Shown here: positions 1 to 8,315 of the stretch, piece after piece
Layout: every line of letters starts with the position of its first letter
How positions within the stretch are numbered: the first letter of the stretch is position 1
NCBI GenBank assembly: GCA_051881695.1
Contig: JBJEQJ010000004.1
Location: forward strand, 1 to 19,210
DNA: 19,210 nt
Reading direction: 5' to 3'
Source: CAYJFG01 sp051881695
Lineage (GTDB): Bacteria; Bacillota; Clostridia; Oscillospirales; Acutalibacteraceae
Program-made: the position numbers and the translations under genes
The notes under the pieces: generated by a model
Seen by the model: the letters and a program-made list of their open reading frames with translations, nothing else
What the model was told of the DNA's origin: nothing
Databases searched by the model: none

Positions 1-145
1 CTTTAACAAGGGAGGCAGAAAGTCCCCCTTGTCAAAGGGGGAAAGATGACGAAGTCATCAGGGGGATTCCATAGAAGAGAGTCTGTGCTAGAATGAATCC
101 CTCCGTCAGGCTGCGCCTGCCACCTCCCTTTAACAAGGGAGGCAG
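1..145 (-). repeat. Hairpin-rich repeat: one full 127-bp unit plus part of another
   Basis: Read on the minus strand, 145-19 is one complete unit of the family that forms the tandem array at 18686-19210. Positions 18-1 begin a further unit that leaves the window. The unit holds several inverted repeats: CTCCCTTGTTAAAGGGAG, CAGGC...GCCTG, GATGACTTCGTCATC and CCCCCTTTGACAAGGGGG. By eye the full unit is identical to the third unit of the right-hand array (18942-19069), except for one fewer T near its end. It lies just 3' of the minus-strand GH13 gene and in the same sense as that gene. No ORF is apparent; it resembles a REP/BIME-like intergenic element rather than an insertion sequence. Confidence 0.9.
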
Positions 146-205
146 AAAATAACGCTGCAATCAGAGCAACCGGAGGGCTTTTTATACCCTTTTTTCAGTG
201 TTTCC

Positions 206-1747
206 TTAAATTTCAAAAATCGCAAAGCTTTCATCTTTCATTGTAAGCCTGCCGTTTTGCACACTGCTTTCGCCTATTTTATACACCGTTTTACTAACCT
301 CATATTCAATCGGAATGTTTATAGGACTTGCAGAGGGATTTACGGCAACGACAAAAGCTCCCCTTTTATATACAAAAGGATATTCATTCTTTTTTGCATA
401 AAGAACGCTGAAATCTCCGTCAGAGCCTAAATCCTCGTTTTCTTTCCTTATTCTTATAATATCCTTAACAACATTGAGCAGGCTGTCCTTATCATTAAGC
501 TGTGCTTCAACAGTCGGGGCGTCGGGCGCACTGTCAACAGGCAGGTATAAATCCTCCTCATCTGCAGAGGAAAAGCCCTTGTTTTTACCATTGCTCCACT
601 GCATAGGCGTACGTGTTCCGGTGCGGGAAAACGCACCCTCTTTGCTTTTTAACCCCTCAATGTACCTCATACCTATTTCATCGCCGTAATATAAAAACGG
701 AATGCCCGGCAGAGTGAAAACAGTACAGTATGCAAGCTTTTGCTCCTGTGTTGTAAGTGTTTTTGACATTCTGGGCGTGTCGTGGTTGCAGGTTATAAAG
801 CTTATATATCCGTTTTTCTTTGTCTTTTCGTAATTATCTGTATACTCGTCTGTAAACAGCGTAATATCTCCGCTGCCCTTAAAGAAGCTTCTGTCCTGAT
901 TTTTGTCCCTGTCAAAAAATCTGAAAAGCGTATTATAGCCGTTTTTGTAGTGGTCAAGGTAAAAATCGCAGTGAAAACCGCCCTTGTTTATAGCCATATA
1001 CGGATTGCACCACTCCGACACTAAAACAGCCTGTGGGTATTCCTCGTCGAGCATTTGTCTTATGCCTCTCCATATTTTTGCCGTTTCAACCTTGTCGTCC
1101 TCGTTTTTAACAAGAGAGTCAGCCATATCAACTCTGAAGCCGTCGCAGCCCTTATCAAGCCAGAAGCGCATAATATCCTTTAATGCTTCAACCGTCTTTT
1201 GGCAATCCGGATGGTCGCACGGAAGCTGCCACGGATGCGTAATTTTTGCAAAGCCGTAATTAAGCGCAGGCTGAGAGCTGAAGAAATTTACCATATAGTT
1301 AGCGTCTCTGTCGGTTACTCCGCATATCAGCTTGTACTGCGGCGGAGCCTCCCACACGCTGTCTGTCCATATATATCTGTTTGAATATTCATTTTGCTCC
1401 GGCAGTCTGCTCTTTAAAAACCACTCGTTCCGGTCGGAGGTATGCCCGGGTACTAAATCAAGTATTATATGCATATCCTTTTTGTGCGCCTCTTCAAAAA
1501 GATTTTCCAAATCCTCGTTTGTGCCGTAGCGCTTTGCAACCTTGTAGTAATCACGCACATCGTATCCGCCGTCCATAAACGGAGAATCAAAACAAGGGTT
1601 AAGCCATATTGCGTTACAGCCCAAGGATTTTATATAATCCAGCTTTTGCAAAACACCGTTAATATCGCCTATTCCGTCACCGTTTGAGTCGCAGAACGAC
1701 TGTGGGTAAACCTCATAAAAAACTGAATTCTTCAACCACTTAACCAT
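206..1747 (-). CDS. GH13 (alpha-amylase family) glycoside hydrolase, alpha-glucosidase/amylase-like
   Basis: A 513-residue cytoplasmic enzyme without signal peptide, expected to act on alpha-glucosidic bonds of malto- or isomalto-oligosaccharides. The (beta/alpha)8 barrel opens with FYEVYPQSF (10-18). Catalytic residues are visible: nucleophile D207 in GFRVD, acid/base E245 in VLVSEW, and transition-state stabiliser D323 in CNHD. Region I reads DLVPGHTS (97-104), with Gly where most GH13 enzymes have Asn before the His. Later motifs (FLYYGDEIGM, RTPMQW) fit the oligo-1,6-glucosidase/trehalose-synthase branch, but exact specificity cannot be read. I chose ATG 1747 over the in-frame TTG 33 bases upstream because AAAGGA precedes the ATG and the family starts here. 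It lies 93 bp after the amidohydrolase gene and may be co-transcribed with it. Confidence 0.88.
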   Translation of the reverse strand: MVKWLKNSVFYEVYPQSFCDSNGDGIGDINGVLQKLDYIKSLGCNAIWLNPCFDSPFMDGGYDVRDYYKVAKRYGTNEDLENLFEEAHKKDMHIILDLVPGHTSDRNEWFLKSRLPEQNEYSNRYIWTDSVWEAPPQYKLICGVTDRDANYMVNFFSSQPALNYGFAKITHPWQLPCDHPDCQKTVEALKDIMRFWLDKGCDGFRVDMADSLVKNEDDKVETAKIWRGIRQMLDEEYPQAVLVSEWCNPYMAINKGGFHCDFYLDHYKNGYNTLFRFFDRDKNQDRSFFKGSGDITLFTDEYTDNYEKTKKNGYISFITCNHDTPRMSKTLTTQEQKLAYCTVFTLPGIPFLYYGDEIGMRYIEGLKSKEGAFSRTGTRTPMQWSNGKNKGFSSADEEDLYLPVDSAPDAPTVEAQLNDKDSLLNVVKDIIRIRKENEDLGSDGDFSVLYAKKNEYPFVYKRGAFVVAVNPSASPINIPIEYEVSKTVYKIGESSVQNGRLTMKDESFAIFEI

Positions 1748-1840
1748 AATTATCCATATTCCTTTCGCTTTAATTTTCAATATCTTTCATTATTCATCAT
1801 TCATTAATCATTTTTATTCCCTTTCTTTATTGGCGGAACA

Positions 1841-2635
1841 CTACCTCAGCAGGCTCTCTGCGTTTTCATAAAGAGCCTTATTTTTTATTTCATCGCTGAT
1901 ATTAAGCGACAAAAATTCTTCAATCGCCCTTTTCTGGTCGTCCCACGGGGAGTCTGTGCCAAACAGAATATGACCGGAGTCAATCTCCTTATAAATGCGC
2001 TCCAGCTGTTTTGTATCCATCTTGCCGATAGAATAGCTTGTGTCTATATATATTTCTTCCCTGCCGAGAAGATATTTTTCAAAATCGTCAAGATATTTAA
2101 AGCCGCCGGAATGGGCGCACACAATTTTTGCTCCCTTTAATCCGGGCAGTATGTTATAAAGCCTTTCGGGTGTGCTTTTATGTACGTCAGGATAAGAAAC
2201 ATCCAATCCTGCGTGAATAGTTATTATAAGGCCCATTTGGGCGGCGGCGTACATAATCTCCGCCATTTTCGGGTCGTCAAGGAATACTCCCTGAAAATCC
2301 GGGTGGAGCTTAATCCCGCGAAGTCCGGCTTTTTTAATCTTTTCAAGCTCCTCAATATAATTTTCGTAGTACGGATGCACACTTCCGAAGGACGCAAAAC
2401 AACTGTCCCTGTTGTTTTCTATTGCAACATTATTTATCGTAGGCGTTTGCTCAGGCTTTACGGCAATCGGCAAAAGCACAGCCCTGCCTATTCCTGCTCT
2501 TTTCATCGAGGCTTTCAGGCTTTCTGTTGTTCCGTCAAGAAAAGCCTTTGTATTGCTCGATTTTTCTAAGGACGCTATTGCACGCTGTGCAATTTTCTGC
2601 GGAAATGTATGTGTGTGAAAATCTGTAATTACCAT
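1841..2635 (-). CDS. TIM-barrel metal-dependent amidohydrolase (amidohydrolase-2 type)
   Basis: A 264-residue protein of the amidohydrolase superfamily. Metal-ligand motifs occur in the usual order: HTH (H7, H9) after the first strand, KLHP (H111), H141 in ITIHAG, H175 in VCAHSGG, and D228 in FGTDSPW. The family includes hydrolases and decarboxylases; the substrate cannot be told, and the neighbouring GH13 gene does not fix it. Start ATG 2635 has AAGGA about 10 bases upstream. The ORF stays open to 2719, but that extension contains a fragment of the palindromic repeat family and no second SD, so I treat it as untranslated leader. It is first gene of a possible two-gene unit with the GH13 gene, divergent from mecA. 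Confidence 0.85.
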   Translation of the reverse strand: MVITDFHTHTFPQKIAQRAIASLEKSSNTKAFLDGTTESLKASMKRAGIGRAVLLPIAVKPEQTPTINNVAIENNRDSCFASFGSVHPYYENYIEELEKIKKAGLRGIKLHPDFQGVFLDDPKMAEIMYAAAQMGLIITIHAGLDVSYPDVHKSTPERLYNILPGLKGAKIVCAHSGGFKYLDDFEKYLLGREEIYIDTSYSIGKMDTKQLERIYKEIDSGHILFGTDSPWDDQKRAIEEFLSLNISDEIKNKALYENAESLLR

Positions 2636-2667
2636 ATTTATTGCTTCCTTTTTCGCTTTTATTAATT

Positions 2668-2702
2668 TGGAATCCCCCTGTCGGCCTTTGGCTGACCGCT
2701 TA
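2668..2702. repeat. Short degenerate palindromic repeat fragment
   Basis: GGAATCCCCCT followed by GTCGGC, a short loop and GCTGAC matches the centre of the 128-bp repeat in layout (GGAATCCCCCT then GATGAC-TTC-GTCATC), with different stem bases. A second fragment of this kind is at 10855-10890. It lies in the 5' leader of the amidohydrolase gene. Confidence 0.5.
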
Positions 2703-2735
2703 AATAGGCAAATGCACATTAATTTTTATATGTAA

Positions 2736-2793
2736 ATTATAGCATCCAAAAATACTTTCTTGCACACTGCAAGTCCCTCTAATATTATATAAT
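2736..2793. promoter_or_regulatory. Divergent promoters around a 15-bp palindrome
   Basis: Rightward, towards mecA: TTGCAC (2760-2765), 17-bp spacer, TATTAT (2783-2788), with TATAAT-like bases following. Leftward, towards the amidohydrolase: TATAAT on the minus strand at 2741-2736 with a weak TGCAAG 17 bp upstream. Both -35 positions fall in the inverted repeat CTTGCA-CAC-TGCAAG (2759-2773), which could be an operator. This rests on consensus matching only. Confidence 0.45.
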
Positions 2794-2824
2794 AAGATAT
2801 AATTTTGGGGAGGAGCACCCTTTT

Positions 2825-3400
2825 ATGACAATAGAAAAAATTGACGATTCCCGACTTTTAATAGCATTATGCAACGAAGATATGGAGGTTTTCTCTTTAG
2901 ACTACGAAAAAATGTGCCTTGCAGACCCGTACTATCGCAAAATACTGAAAAGACTTTTATCCCTTGCAGGCGTTCGCACCGGAATAGACACACGCGGCAA
3001 AACTCTTCTTGTAGAAAGTATGCCGCACAGCGATGGCTGTATATTCTTAATTACCCTTGTTCCCAAGGGCGAAAGAGGATCAAAGCGGTACAAGGTAAAG
3101 CGCCGGGGAAGCACGCACATATACGGCTTTGAAAGCATAGACGATATGCTGCTTTGTCTTGAAAATTTATACAAGGCAGGCTTTGTGCGTGCAAAAAGCG
3201 ACGTTTACCGCTTAAATAACCGCTACAGCCTTGTTTTGAAAACCTCGTTCGACCTTCCGCTTAAGGCTAAGGCAATACTAAGCGAGTTCTGCTCATACCA
3301 AAGCGAAAGCCGTGCCGAAATAGCCGCAGTTAAGGAGTACGGCACAGCCATAGCGCACGAATGTGCCATAATGCTTATCGGCGGAGCGTGCAGTCAGTAA
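2825..3400 (+). CDS. mecA: MecA-family adaptor protein
   Basis: A 191-residue protein that I recognise as MecA-like. It has an N-terminal substrate-recognition region starting MTIEKIDDSRL, an acidic/polar middle, and a C-terminal domain (about 105-185) beginning GFESIDDMLLCLENLY, which in the family contacts ClpC. In Bacillus, MecA delivers ComK and other substrates to the ClpCP protease. The linker here (about 85-105) is short and basic (KGERGSKRYKVKRRG) rather than long and acidic. ATG 2825 is preceded by a strong GGGGAGGAG site. Monocistronic, divergent from the amidohydrolase and convergent with metH, leaving only 39 bp between stops with no obvious terminator hairpin. No clp or com gene lies in the window, so its targets are unknown. 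Confidence 0.78.
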   Translation: MTIEKIDDSRLLIALCNEDMEVFSLDYEKMCLADPYYRKILKRLLSLAGVRTGIDTRGKTLLVESMPHSDGCIFLITLVPKGERGSKRYKVKRRGSTHIYGFESIDDMLLCLENLYKAGFVRAKSDVYRLNNRYSLVLKTSFDLPLKAKAILSEFCSYQSESRAEIAAVKEYGTAIAHECAIMLIGGACSQ

Positions 3401-3439
3401 AAGCCGCAGTCTTTAAGCTGTTTTATCTTATTGTAAGGC

Positions 3440-5797
3440 TTACCCAAGCACAAGCTTTGCGGTGTCTACGCTTTCCTTAGCGTCTTTGCAATAATAATCT
3501 GCGCCTATTTTTTCGGCGTATTCAGGCGTTAGCACCGCACCGCCCACAAAGAATTTGCAGTCGTACTTTTCCGCTTTAAACAGCGCAATGGTTTCCTCCA
3601 TAGCTTTAAGCGTAGTAGTCATAAGCGCAGAAAGCCCTACAAGCCTTACGTTATGCTCTCTGGCGGCGGCAAGCACTGTTTCGGGCGGAACATCTCTGCC
3701 CAAATCTATAACGGTGTAGCCGTAATTTTCCAAAAGCACCTTTACTATGTTTTTTCCTATATCGTGAATATCTCCCTTTACTGTTGCAATCACAATTTTA
3801 CCCTTGCTTACAGGTGCGCTGTTGCTGCTGATAAGCTGTTCCTTAATAACCTCAAAGCAGCTCTGCGCCGCTGTTGCCGACTGTATAAGCTGGGGCAGGA
3901 AGATTTTGCCGCTTTCAAACTCCTGCCCCGTTTTGTCAAGCGCAGGAATAAGCATACCGTTTACTATCTCCATAGGGTCAACCGTTTTTAAAAGCTCTCT
4001 TGTAAGCTCCTTACATTCTCCTTTAAGTCCGTTTGCAATAGCATACGGCAAATCTATGCTCTTTTTGCCGTCTGCCTTAGGGACAGGCTTTTTGTCTGCA
4101 TTATTATATGCGCTTATAAACTCTGCGGAGTTTTTATCTATATTCGCAAGCAGCTTATAAGCACGCACTGCGCCTGTCATAGAGTCTACATTCGGGTTAA
4201 TAATGGGCAAATCAAGTCCGTTTTGAAGAGCCATTGTCAAGAAGGTTGAGTTGATAAGCTCTCTGTTTGGTAGTCCGAAGGAAATGTTAGACACGCCGAG
4301 AGCCGTCTTAACGTGAAGCTCCTCCTTTACTCTTTTTAAAGCGCAAAGCGTTTGCATAACTCCCTCCTGCTCGGCAGACGCAGTAAGCGTTAAGCAGTCT
4401 ATAAAAATATCGCTTCGGCTTATACCCAACGACTCTGCACGCTCTACAATCCTCTTTGCAATTTCAAAGCGACCCTGTGCAGTTTTCGGAATACCGTTTT
4501 CGTCAAGCGTAAGACCGATAACTGCCGCACCGTATTTTTTTACAAGCGGCAAGACGGAGTTAAGCGACTTTTCCTCGCCGTTTACGGAATTTACTATAGG
4601 CTTTCCGCAGTATATTCTAAGCGCCTTTTCAAGCACGTTTTTATCTGTTGAGTCAAGCTGCAGCGGTGCGTCCGTAATGCCCTGAAGAGCCTTGACGGTT
4701 TTCACCATCATCTCTTCCTCGTCAATTTCGGGCAGACCTACGTTTACATCTAAAATATCTGCCCCTGCATTTACCTGCTCAATACCCTGGGTTAAAATAT
4801 AATCAAGGTCGTTATTTTTAAGAGCCTCTTTAAAAAGCTTCTTGCCGGTCGGGTTTATCCTCTCGCCCACTATTGACGGAGTATCCGTTAAAACTGTAGC
4901 GGCGGCGCTGCAAACAGCGGCAGGTACAGCCGTGTTTTTTCTTACATATTTTTTATTTTGGAGCATTTCCTTTGTTTTTGCTATAAACTCGGGCGTTGTT
5001 CCGCAGCAGCCGCCCACAAGCTTTACACCAAACGGCAAAAGCTTTTCTATGCTGCCTGCAAACTGCTGAGCCGTTACATTGTACTTATTTGTGACAGGGT
5101 CGGGCAATCCGGCGTTCGGCTTTACTATAATCGGCAGAGTTGTCCATTTTGACAGCTCCTCAATTATCGGATACATCTCGTCAGGGCCTAAGGAGCAGTT
5201 CACGCCTATTGCGTCAACGCCCAGTCCCTGCAGTGTAAGCGCCATTGCAGAAACACTGCACCCTGTAAAGGTTCGCATATTATTTTCAAAGGACATTGTG
5301 CACATTACGGGCTTATCGCTGTTTTCCTTTGCCGCCAGAACACCCGCCTTAATCTCAAGCAAATCTGTCATTGTTTCAAAAACAATCATATCTGCCTTTT
5401 CTCCGGCTAAAATTTGTTCCCTGAAAATATCGTAAGCCTGTTCAAAGCTTAAATCTCCGTTTGGCTCCATAAGCTTGCCTATCGGACCTATATCAAGCAC
5501 TGTAAGCGCCGTATCTCCGCAGGCTTTTTTTGCCGCATTTACAGACGCAGCTATAACCTCGCTTACGCTGTATTTACAGCCTGCAAGCTTATAGCGGTTT
5601 GCTCCGAAGGTGTTTGTATACACCGCCTGCGCTCCGCTTTCTATATATTTTCTGTGTATGCCTTCTATCAGCTCCGGGTTTGTAACAGACAAAAGCTCCG
5701 GTATTTCTCCGGCTTTAAGACCGCTTGCCTGCAGGCTTGTTCCCATTGCTCCGTCAAGTATAAAAAATTCGTTTTGCTCCATTAGCTTCTTAAACAC
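3440..5797 (-). CDS. metH: Cobalamin-dependent methionine synthase lacking the activation domain
   Basis: A 785-residue protein that transfers methyl from 5-methyl-THF to homocysteine through cobalamin. Domains in order: homocysteine methyltransferase barrel (about 10-285) with zinc cysteines C201 (VNCS) and C264/C265 (GGCCGT); pterin-binding barrel (about 305-560); B12 cap (about 585-660); and B12-binding Rossmann domain (about 665-785) with GDIHDIGKN, whose H678 should be the lower cobalt ligand. The protein ends where the AdoMet-binding activation domain starts in E. coli MetH (about 1227 residues). That domain appears to be the separate gene immediately upstream. I chose the GTG start at 5797 because AAAGGCGG lies 9 bases before it; ATG 5782 lacks a well-placed SD. 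It overlaps the upstream stop by 8 bp, suggesting coupled translation. Confidence 0.93.
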   Translation of the reverse strand: MFKKLMEQNEFFILDGAMGTSLQASGLKAGEIPELLSVTNPELIEGIHRKYIESGAQAVYTNTFGANRYKLAGCKYSVSEVIAASVNAAKKACGDTALTVLDIGPIGKLMEPNGDLSFEQAYDIFREQILAGEKADMIVFETMTDLLEIKAGVLAAKENSDKPVMCTMSFENNMRTFTGCSVSAMALTLQGLGVDAIGVNCSLGPDEMYPIIEELSKWTTLPIIVKPNAGLPDPVTNKYNVTAQQFAGSIEKLLPFGVKLVGGCCGTTPEFIAKTKEMLQNKKYVRKNTAVPAAVCSAAATVLTDTPSIVGERINPTGKKLFKEALKNNDLDYILTQGIEQVNAGADILDVNVGLPEIDEEEMMVKTVKALQGITDAPLQLDSTDKNVLEKALRIYCGKPIVNSVNGEEKSLNSVLPLVKKYGAAVIGLTLDENGIPKTAQGRFEIAKRIVERAESLGISRSDIFIDCLTLTASAEQEGVMQTLCALKRVKEELHVKTALGVSNISFGLPNRELINSTFLTMALQNGLDLPIINPNVDSMTGAVRAYKLLANIDKNSAEFISAYNNADKKPVPKADGKKSIDLPYAIANGLKGECKELTRELLKTVDPMEIVNGMLIPALDKTGQEFESGKIFLPQLIQSATAAQSCFEVIKEQLISSNSAPVSKGKIVIATVKGDIHDIGKNIVKVLLENYGYTVIDLGRDVPPETVLAAAREHNVRLVGLSALMTTTLKAMEETIALFKAEKYDCKFFVGGAVLTPEYAEKIGADYYCKDAKESVDTAKLVLG

Positions 5798-6473
5798 AGC
5801 GAGTTCCCGCCTTTCTGAAATTACAGCTTTCTCTCATATTGCACGCCGCACAGCCTCTTTTCCTTTTCGGCAGAGGATTTTTTGAAACGCCTATAACAGC
5901 CGTAACGGACTTAAACGGCGTAAGCATCATACTTTCGCCCACGCACACGCCTGTTTTTTTCGGTGCGTCTAAAATCTTTAAAAACTGCGCCTGAATATCA
6001 AGCGGCAAATCTCCGTAGCCGGGGCTGAAGCGCCACGTGGTATAGCAATCCGGGAAATCCGCCCTGATAATATCGTCCAGCTTATTGCACACCTGCTCTA
6101 CCGCAGTGCTTGCAAGGCTGTCTAAAATTACTGCCTGCGCCATATCTGTCACCTGCATTCTTCGTATCAGCAAATCTGCCCCTGCCGATATTGTGGCGCA
6201 CAAAAGCACAGCGCCGAAGCACCCCTGCAGATGAGCGCATATATCCCTGCCGCAAAGCTGTAGTTCGCAGTTTTTAAGGCAAACCTTATGTTCGCCGCTT
6301 TCATCTGAAATTTTATCTATTTCAAAAAAACGGTAAACATATTTCGGCTGTGCTGCCAGTAAAAGCTTTTTCTCGCACAGGCGCATCATATCCTCTGTTT
6401 TTTTGTCCGGCGCACCCTTTATGCCCATATAGCGCGCCGCCTCTTTTAAATTTAAAGCTTCAAGTTTAATCAA
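5790..6473 (-). CDS. Stand-alone MetH activation (AdoMet-binding) domain protein
   Basis: A 227-residue protein resembling the C-terminal reactivation domain of methionine synthase. SPGYGDLPLDIQ (about 150-161) matches the family's AdoMet-binding Pro-Gly-Tyr region. In long MetH this domain methylates inactive cob(II)alamin using AdoMet and flavodoxin; here it is presumably a partner subunit for the truncated MetH encoded directly downstream. Thermotoga maritima has a comparable split pair. The C-terminus carries a Cys cluster (CAACNMRESC ... C), which might bind metal or be redox active; I cannot say which. The start is TTG at 6473, supported by GGAGAG 6-10 bases upstream and the lack of a nearby ATG. 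It sits 35 bp after metF. Confidence 0.85.
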   Translation of the reverse strand: MIKLEALNLKEAARYMGIKGAPDKKTEDMMRLCEKKLLLAAQPKYVYRFFEIDKISDESGEHKVCLKNCELQLCGRDICAHLQGCFGAVLLCATISAGADLLIRRMQVTDMAQAVILDSLASTAVEQVCNKLDDIIRADFPDCYTTWRFSPGYGDLPLDIQAQFLKILDAPKKTGVCVGESMMLTPFKSVTAVIGVSKNPLPKRKRGCAACNMRESCNFRKAGTRCV

Positions 6474-6508
6474 ATTCTCTCTCCGTTTTTATATGTTTCC
6501 TGCTTTCG

Positions 6509-7372
6509 TTACAGCAGGCTTTTAACGCTTTGTGTAATTTTTCGTGCAACATAAGGGTTATTCATAGTATACAAGTGTATTCCGTCAACTCCGTTTGATA
6601 TTAAATCAACAATCTGGTCTATTGCATATGCAATGCCGGCGTCTCTCATTGCCTCCGGGTTTTCGCCGTATTTCTGCATTATCTTTGAAAATTTGGCAGG
6701 GAGCGAAGCGCCGCTTATAGACACCATATGCTGAATCTGCTTTGCGTTTACAACAGGCATAATGCCTGCCTCTATCGGCACGTTTATGCCTGCAATAAGG
6801 CATTTATTGCGAAAGCCGTAGAAAGCCTCGTTGTCAAAGAAAAGCTGAGTTATCAGGTGCTGTGCGCCTGCGTCAACCTTCTTTTTCAAGTTTAAAATAT
6901 CTTCTACATCAGACTGCGCCTCCATATGCACCTCCGGGTAGCACGCACCGGAAATGCCGAAGCTGTCGTCACATTCCTTAATATATTCTACAAGGTCGCT
7001 TGCGTATTTAAAGTCTGTTTTCGGCGGAACATCGGGATTAATATCCCCTCTCAGCGCCAGAATATTCTCAATGCCGTTTTCCTTAAACTGCTTTAATATT
7101 TCGCTTATCTCCCGCTTTGAGTTGTTAATGCACGAAAGGTGCGCTACTGCCTCTGTGTTATATTTGTTTTTTACACAGGAGGCTATTTCACAGCTTTTCT
7201 CCGCCGCACCGCCGCCGCCTGCGCCGTAGGTAACGCTTATAAAGTCGGGGTTTAAATCGCTTAGCTGTTCAAGAGTTTCGTATATTGTGTTAATAGAGCT
7301 TGTTTTCTTCGGCGGAAATATCTCAAAGGATAAAACGGTTTTACCCTTTCTGAATTTATCAGATACCTTCAT
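6509..7372 (-). CDS. metF: 5,10-methylenetetrahydrofolate reductase
   Basis: A 287-residue flavoprotein that reduces methylene-THF to 5-methyl-THF, the methyl donor for MetH. The length matches bacterial MetF. Diagnostic motifs are SFEIFPPK with catalytic E17, FISVTYGAGG (44-53), LALRGD (105-110) with the folate-binding Asp D110, GACYPEVH (142-149), QLFFD (176-180), and HLYTMNN (266-272). ATG 7372 follows GGAAGGA by about 8 bases. It is the first gene of a three-gene operon with the activation-domain protein and metH, driven by a near-consensus promoter at 7445-7473. The leader is about 65 nt and has only a small GCAAA...TTTGC hairpin. I see no S-box or T-box structure. Confidence 0.95.
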   Translation of the reverse strand: MKVSDKFRKGKTVLSFEIFPPKKTSSINTIYETLEQLSDLNPDFISVTYGAGGGGAAEKSCEIASCVKNKYNTEAVAHLSCINNSKREISEILKQFKENGIENILALRGDINPDVPPKTDFKYASDLVEYIKECDDSFGISGACYPEVHMEAQSDVEDILNLKKKVDAGAQHLITQLFFDNEAFYGFRNKCLIAGINVPIEAGIMPVVNAKQIQHMVSISGASLPAKFSKIMQKYGENPEAMRDAGIAYAIDQIVDLISNGVDGIHLYTMNNPYVARKITQSVKSLL

Positions 7373-7444
7373 TGTAACAATCCTTCCTTTCTATGTAAAA
7401 GCCGTATGCAAAAGCCTTTGCACCACAGCTACAGTTTAATCCTT

Positions 7445-7473
7445 ATTATATATTTTATTTTAAAATATGTAAA
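7445..7473 (-). promoter_or_regulatory. Sigma-A-type promoter of the metF-metH operon
   Basis: On the minus strand TTTACA (7473-7468) and TATAAT (7450-7445) are separated by exactly 17 bp of AT-rich sequence. This is a near-perfect vegetative promoter about 72 bp upstream of metF. Confidence 0.75.
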
Positions 7474-7508
7474 GGTGCAAAAGCTGAATTTAAACCGCAA
7501 AACTTAAA

Positions 7509-7567
7509 TGAACTCCTCCGGCAAAGCTTACGCCTGCTTTCTCCCTTTGACAATGGAGGCAGAAAAA
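7509..7567 (-). repeat. Degenerate copy of the hairpin repeat 3' of phoU
   Basis: Read on the minus strand it gives TTTTTCTGCCTCC, TTGTCAAAGGGAG, CAGGCGTAAGC and CGGAGGAG. These keep the order of the first half of the 128-bp unit, with several changes. It begins at the T-tract of the phoU terminator and runs in the same sense as that operon. Confidence 0.65.
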
Positions 7568-7610
7568 CAAGCTCCTCATCATCGGAAAATACCCGACGGT
7601 GAGGAGCTTG
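7563..7610 (-). terminator. Rho-independent terminator of the pst-phoU operon
   Basis: An 11-bp perfect stem, CAAGCTCCTCA (7568-7578) with TGAGGAGCTTG (7600-7610), and a loop containing a partial inner CGG/CCG stem. On the minus strand it is followed by five T's (complement of 7567-7563). It starts 16 bp after the phoU stop. Confidence 0.88.
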
Positions 7611-7625
7611 TCACTATGCGAAAAA

Positions 7626-8315
7626 TCAAATCAGATCGTCTATTATCGAAACATTGTCTGCGTTTTCCGGCTTGTCGTGATTGCCGGTGATTGAGTAAAT
7701 TACCCATTCCGCAATATTAACGGCGTGGTCGGAAATTCTCTCAAAATATTTTGCCGCCATAAGCAAATCCAGCGCATATTCACCCTGCTGTGCATTTGTT
7801 CTTACAATCTCCGTAATATCCTTTTTTATTATCTTAAATAAATTGTCTGCTACATCGTCGCTTTTGCACACTGCAATTGCTAGCTCCAAATCTCTTTTTA
7901 CAAAAGCGTCTATTCCTGCCGTTACCATTTTAGAGGTTGCCAGCGCCATCTTTCTTATATGCTCTGTACAGGTTTCAATACTGCTGTCTGACAAATAGCG
8001 TGAAAGCTCTGCTATGTCGTCCGCCTGGTCTGCAATTCTCTCCATATCCGTAATCATCTTGAGTGCGGCGGATATAAGGCGCAAATCACCGGCAACAGGC
8101 TGTTGGTGCAGAATAAGCTTTAGGCATAAGCTTTCTATATCCCTTTCTTTTCTGTCTGACGCCTTTTCATACTCTGAAACCTTTTCCGCCATCTGTGCGT
8201 CTTTATTTAAAAGAGCCTTAGCCGCATAGTCTATGGCGGTTTCTATCAATGCTCCGTATTCCGTAAGCTGGTCGTTTAAGCTTTTCAGCTCCAAATCGTA
8301 ATATTCTCTCATCAT
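7626..8315 (-). CDS. phoU: Phosphate transport regulator PhoU
   Basis: A 229-residue, mostly helical protein made of two repeated three-helix bundles, as in PhoU. Each half has the E-R-I-x-D metal-binding motif: MERIADQADDIAE (91-103) and FERISDHAVNIAEW (191-204). PhoU connects the Pst transporter to the PhoR/PhoB-type two-component system and limits phosphate uptake. The start overlaps the pstB stop in an ATGA arrangement with GGGGAGG upstream; a second ATG follows directly, so the first residue could be either Met. It is the last gene of the operon. No phoB/phoR pair is in the window. Confidence 0.95.
   Translation of the reverse strand: MMREYYDLELKSLNDQLTEYGALIETAIDYAAKALLNKDAQMAEKVSEYEKASDRKERDIESLCLKLILHQQPVAGDLRLISAALKMITDMERIADQADDIAELSRYLSDSSIETCTEHIRKMALATSKMVTAGIDAFVKRDLELAIAVCKSDDVADNLFKIIKKDITEIVRTNAQQGEYALDLLMAAKYFERISDHAVNIAEWVIYSITGNHDKPENADNVSIIDDLI

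Noticed and set aside
1748..1840. Regulatory element between the amidohydrolase and GH13 genes
   Set aside because: I see only AT-rich sequence with imperfect ATTCAT-type repeats and no convincing promoter or hairpin.
2636..2719. N-terminal extension of the amidohydrolase ORF
   Set aside because: It translates part of a palindromic repeat, has no SD, and the family's first strand begins at the ATG at 2635.
7373..7444. Possible SAM or T-box riboswitch before metF
   Set aside because: The leader after the predicted promoter is only about 65 nt, with one 5-bp hairpin and no terminator or conserved riboswitch core.
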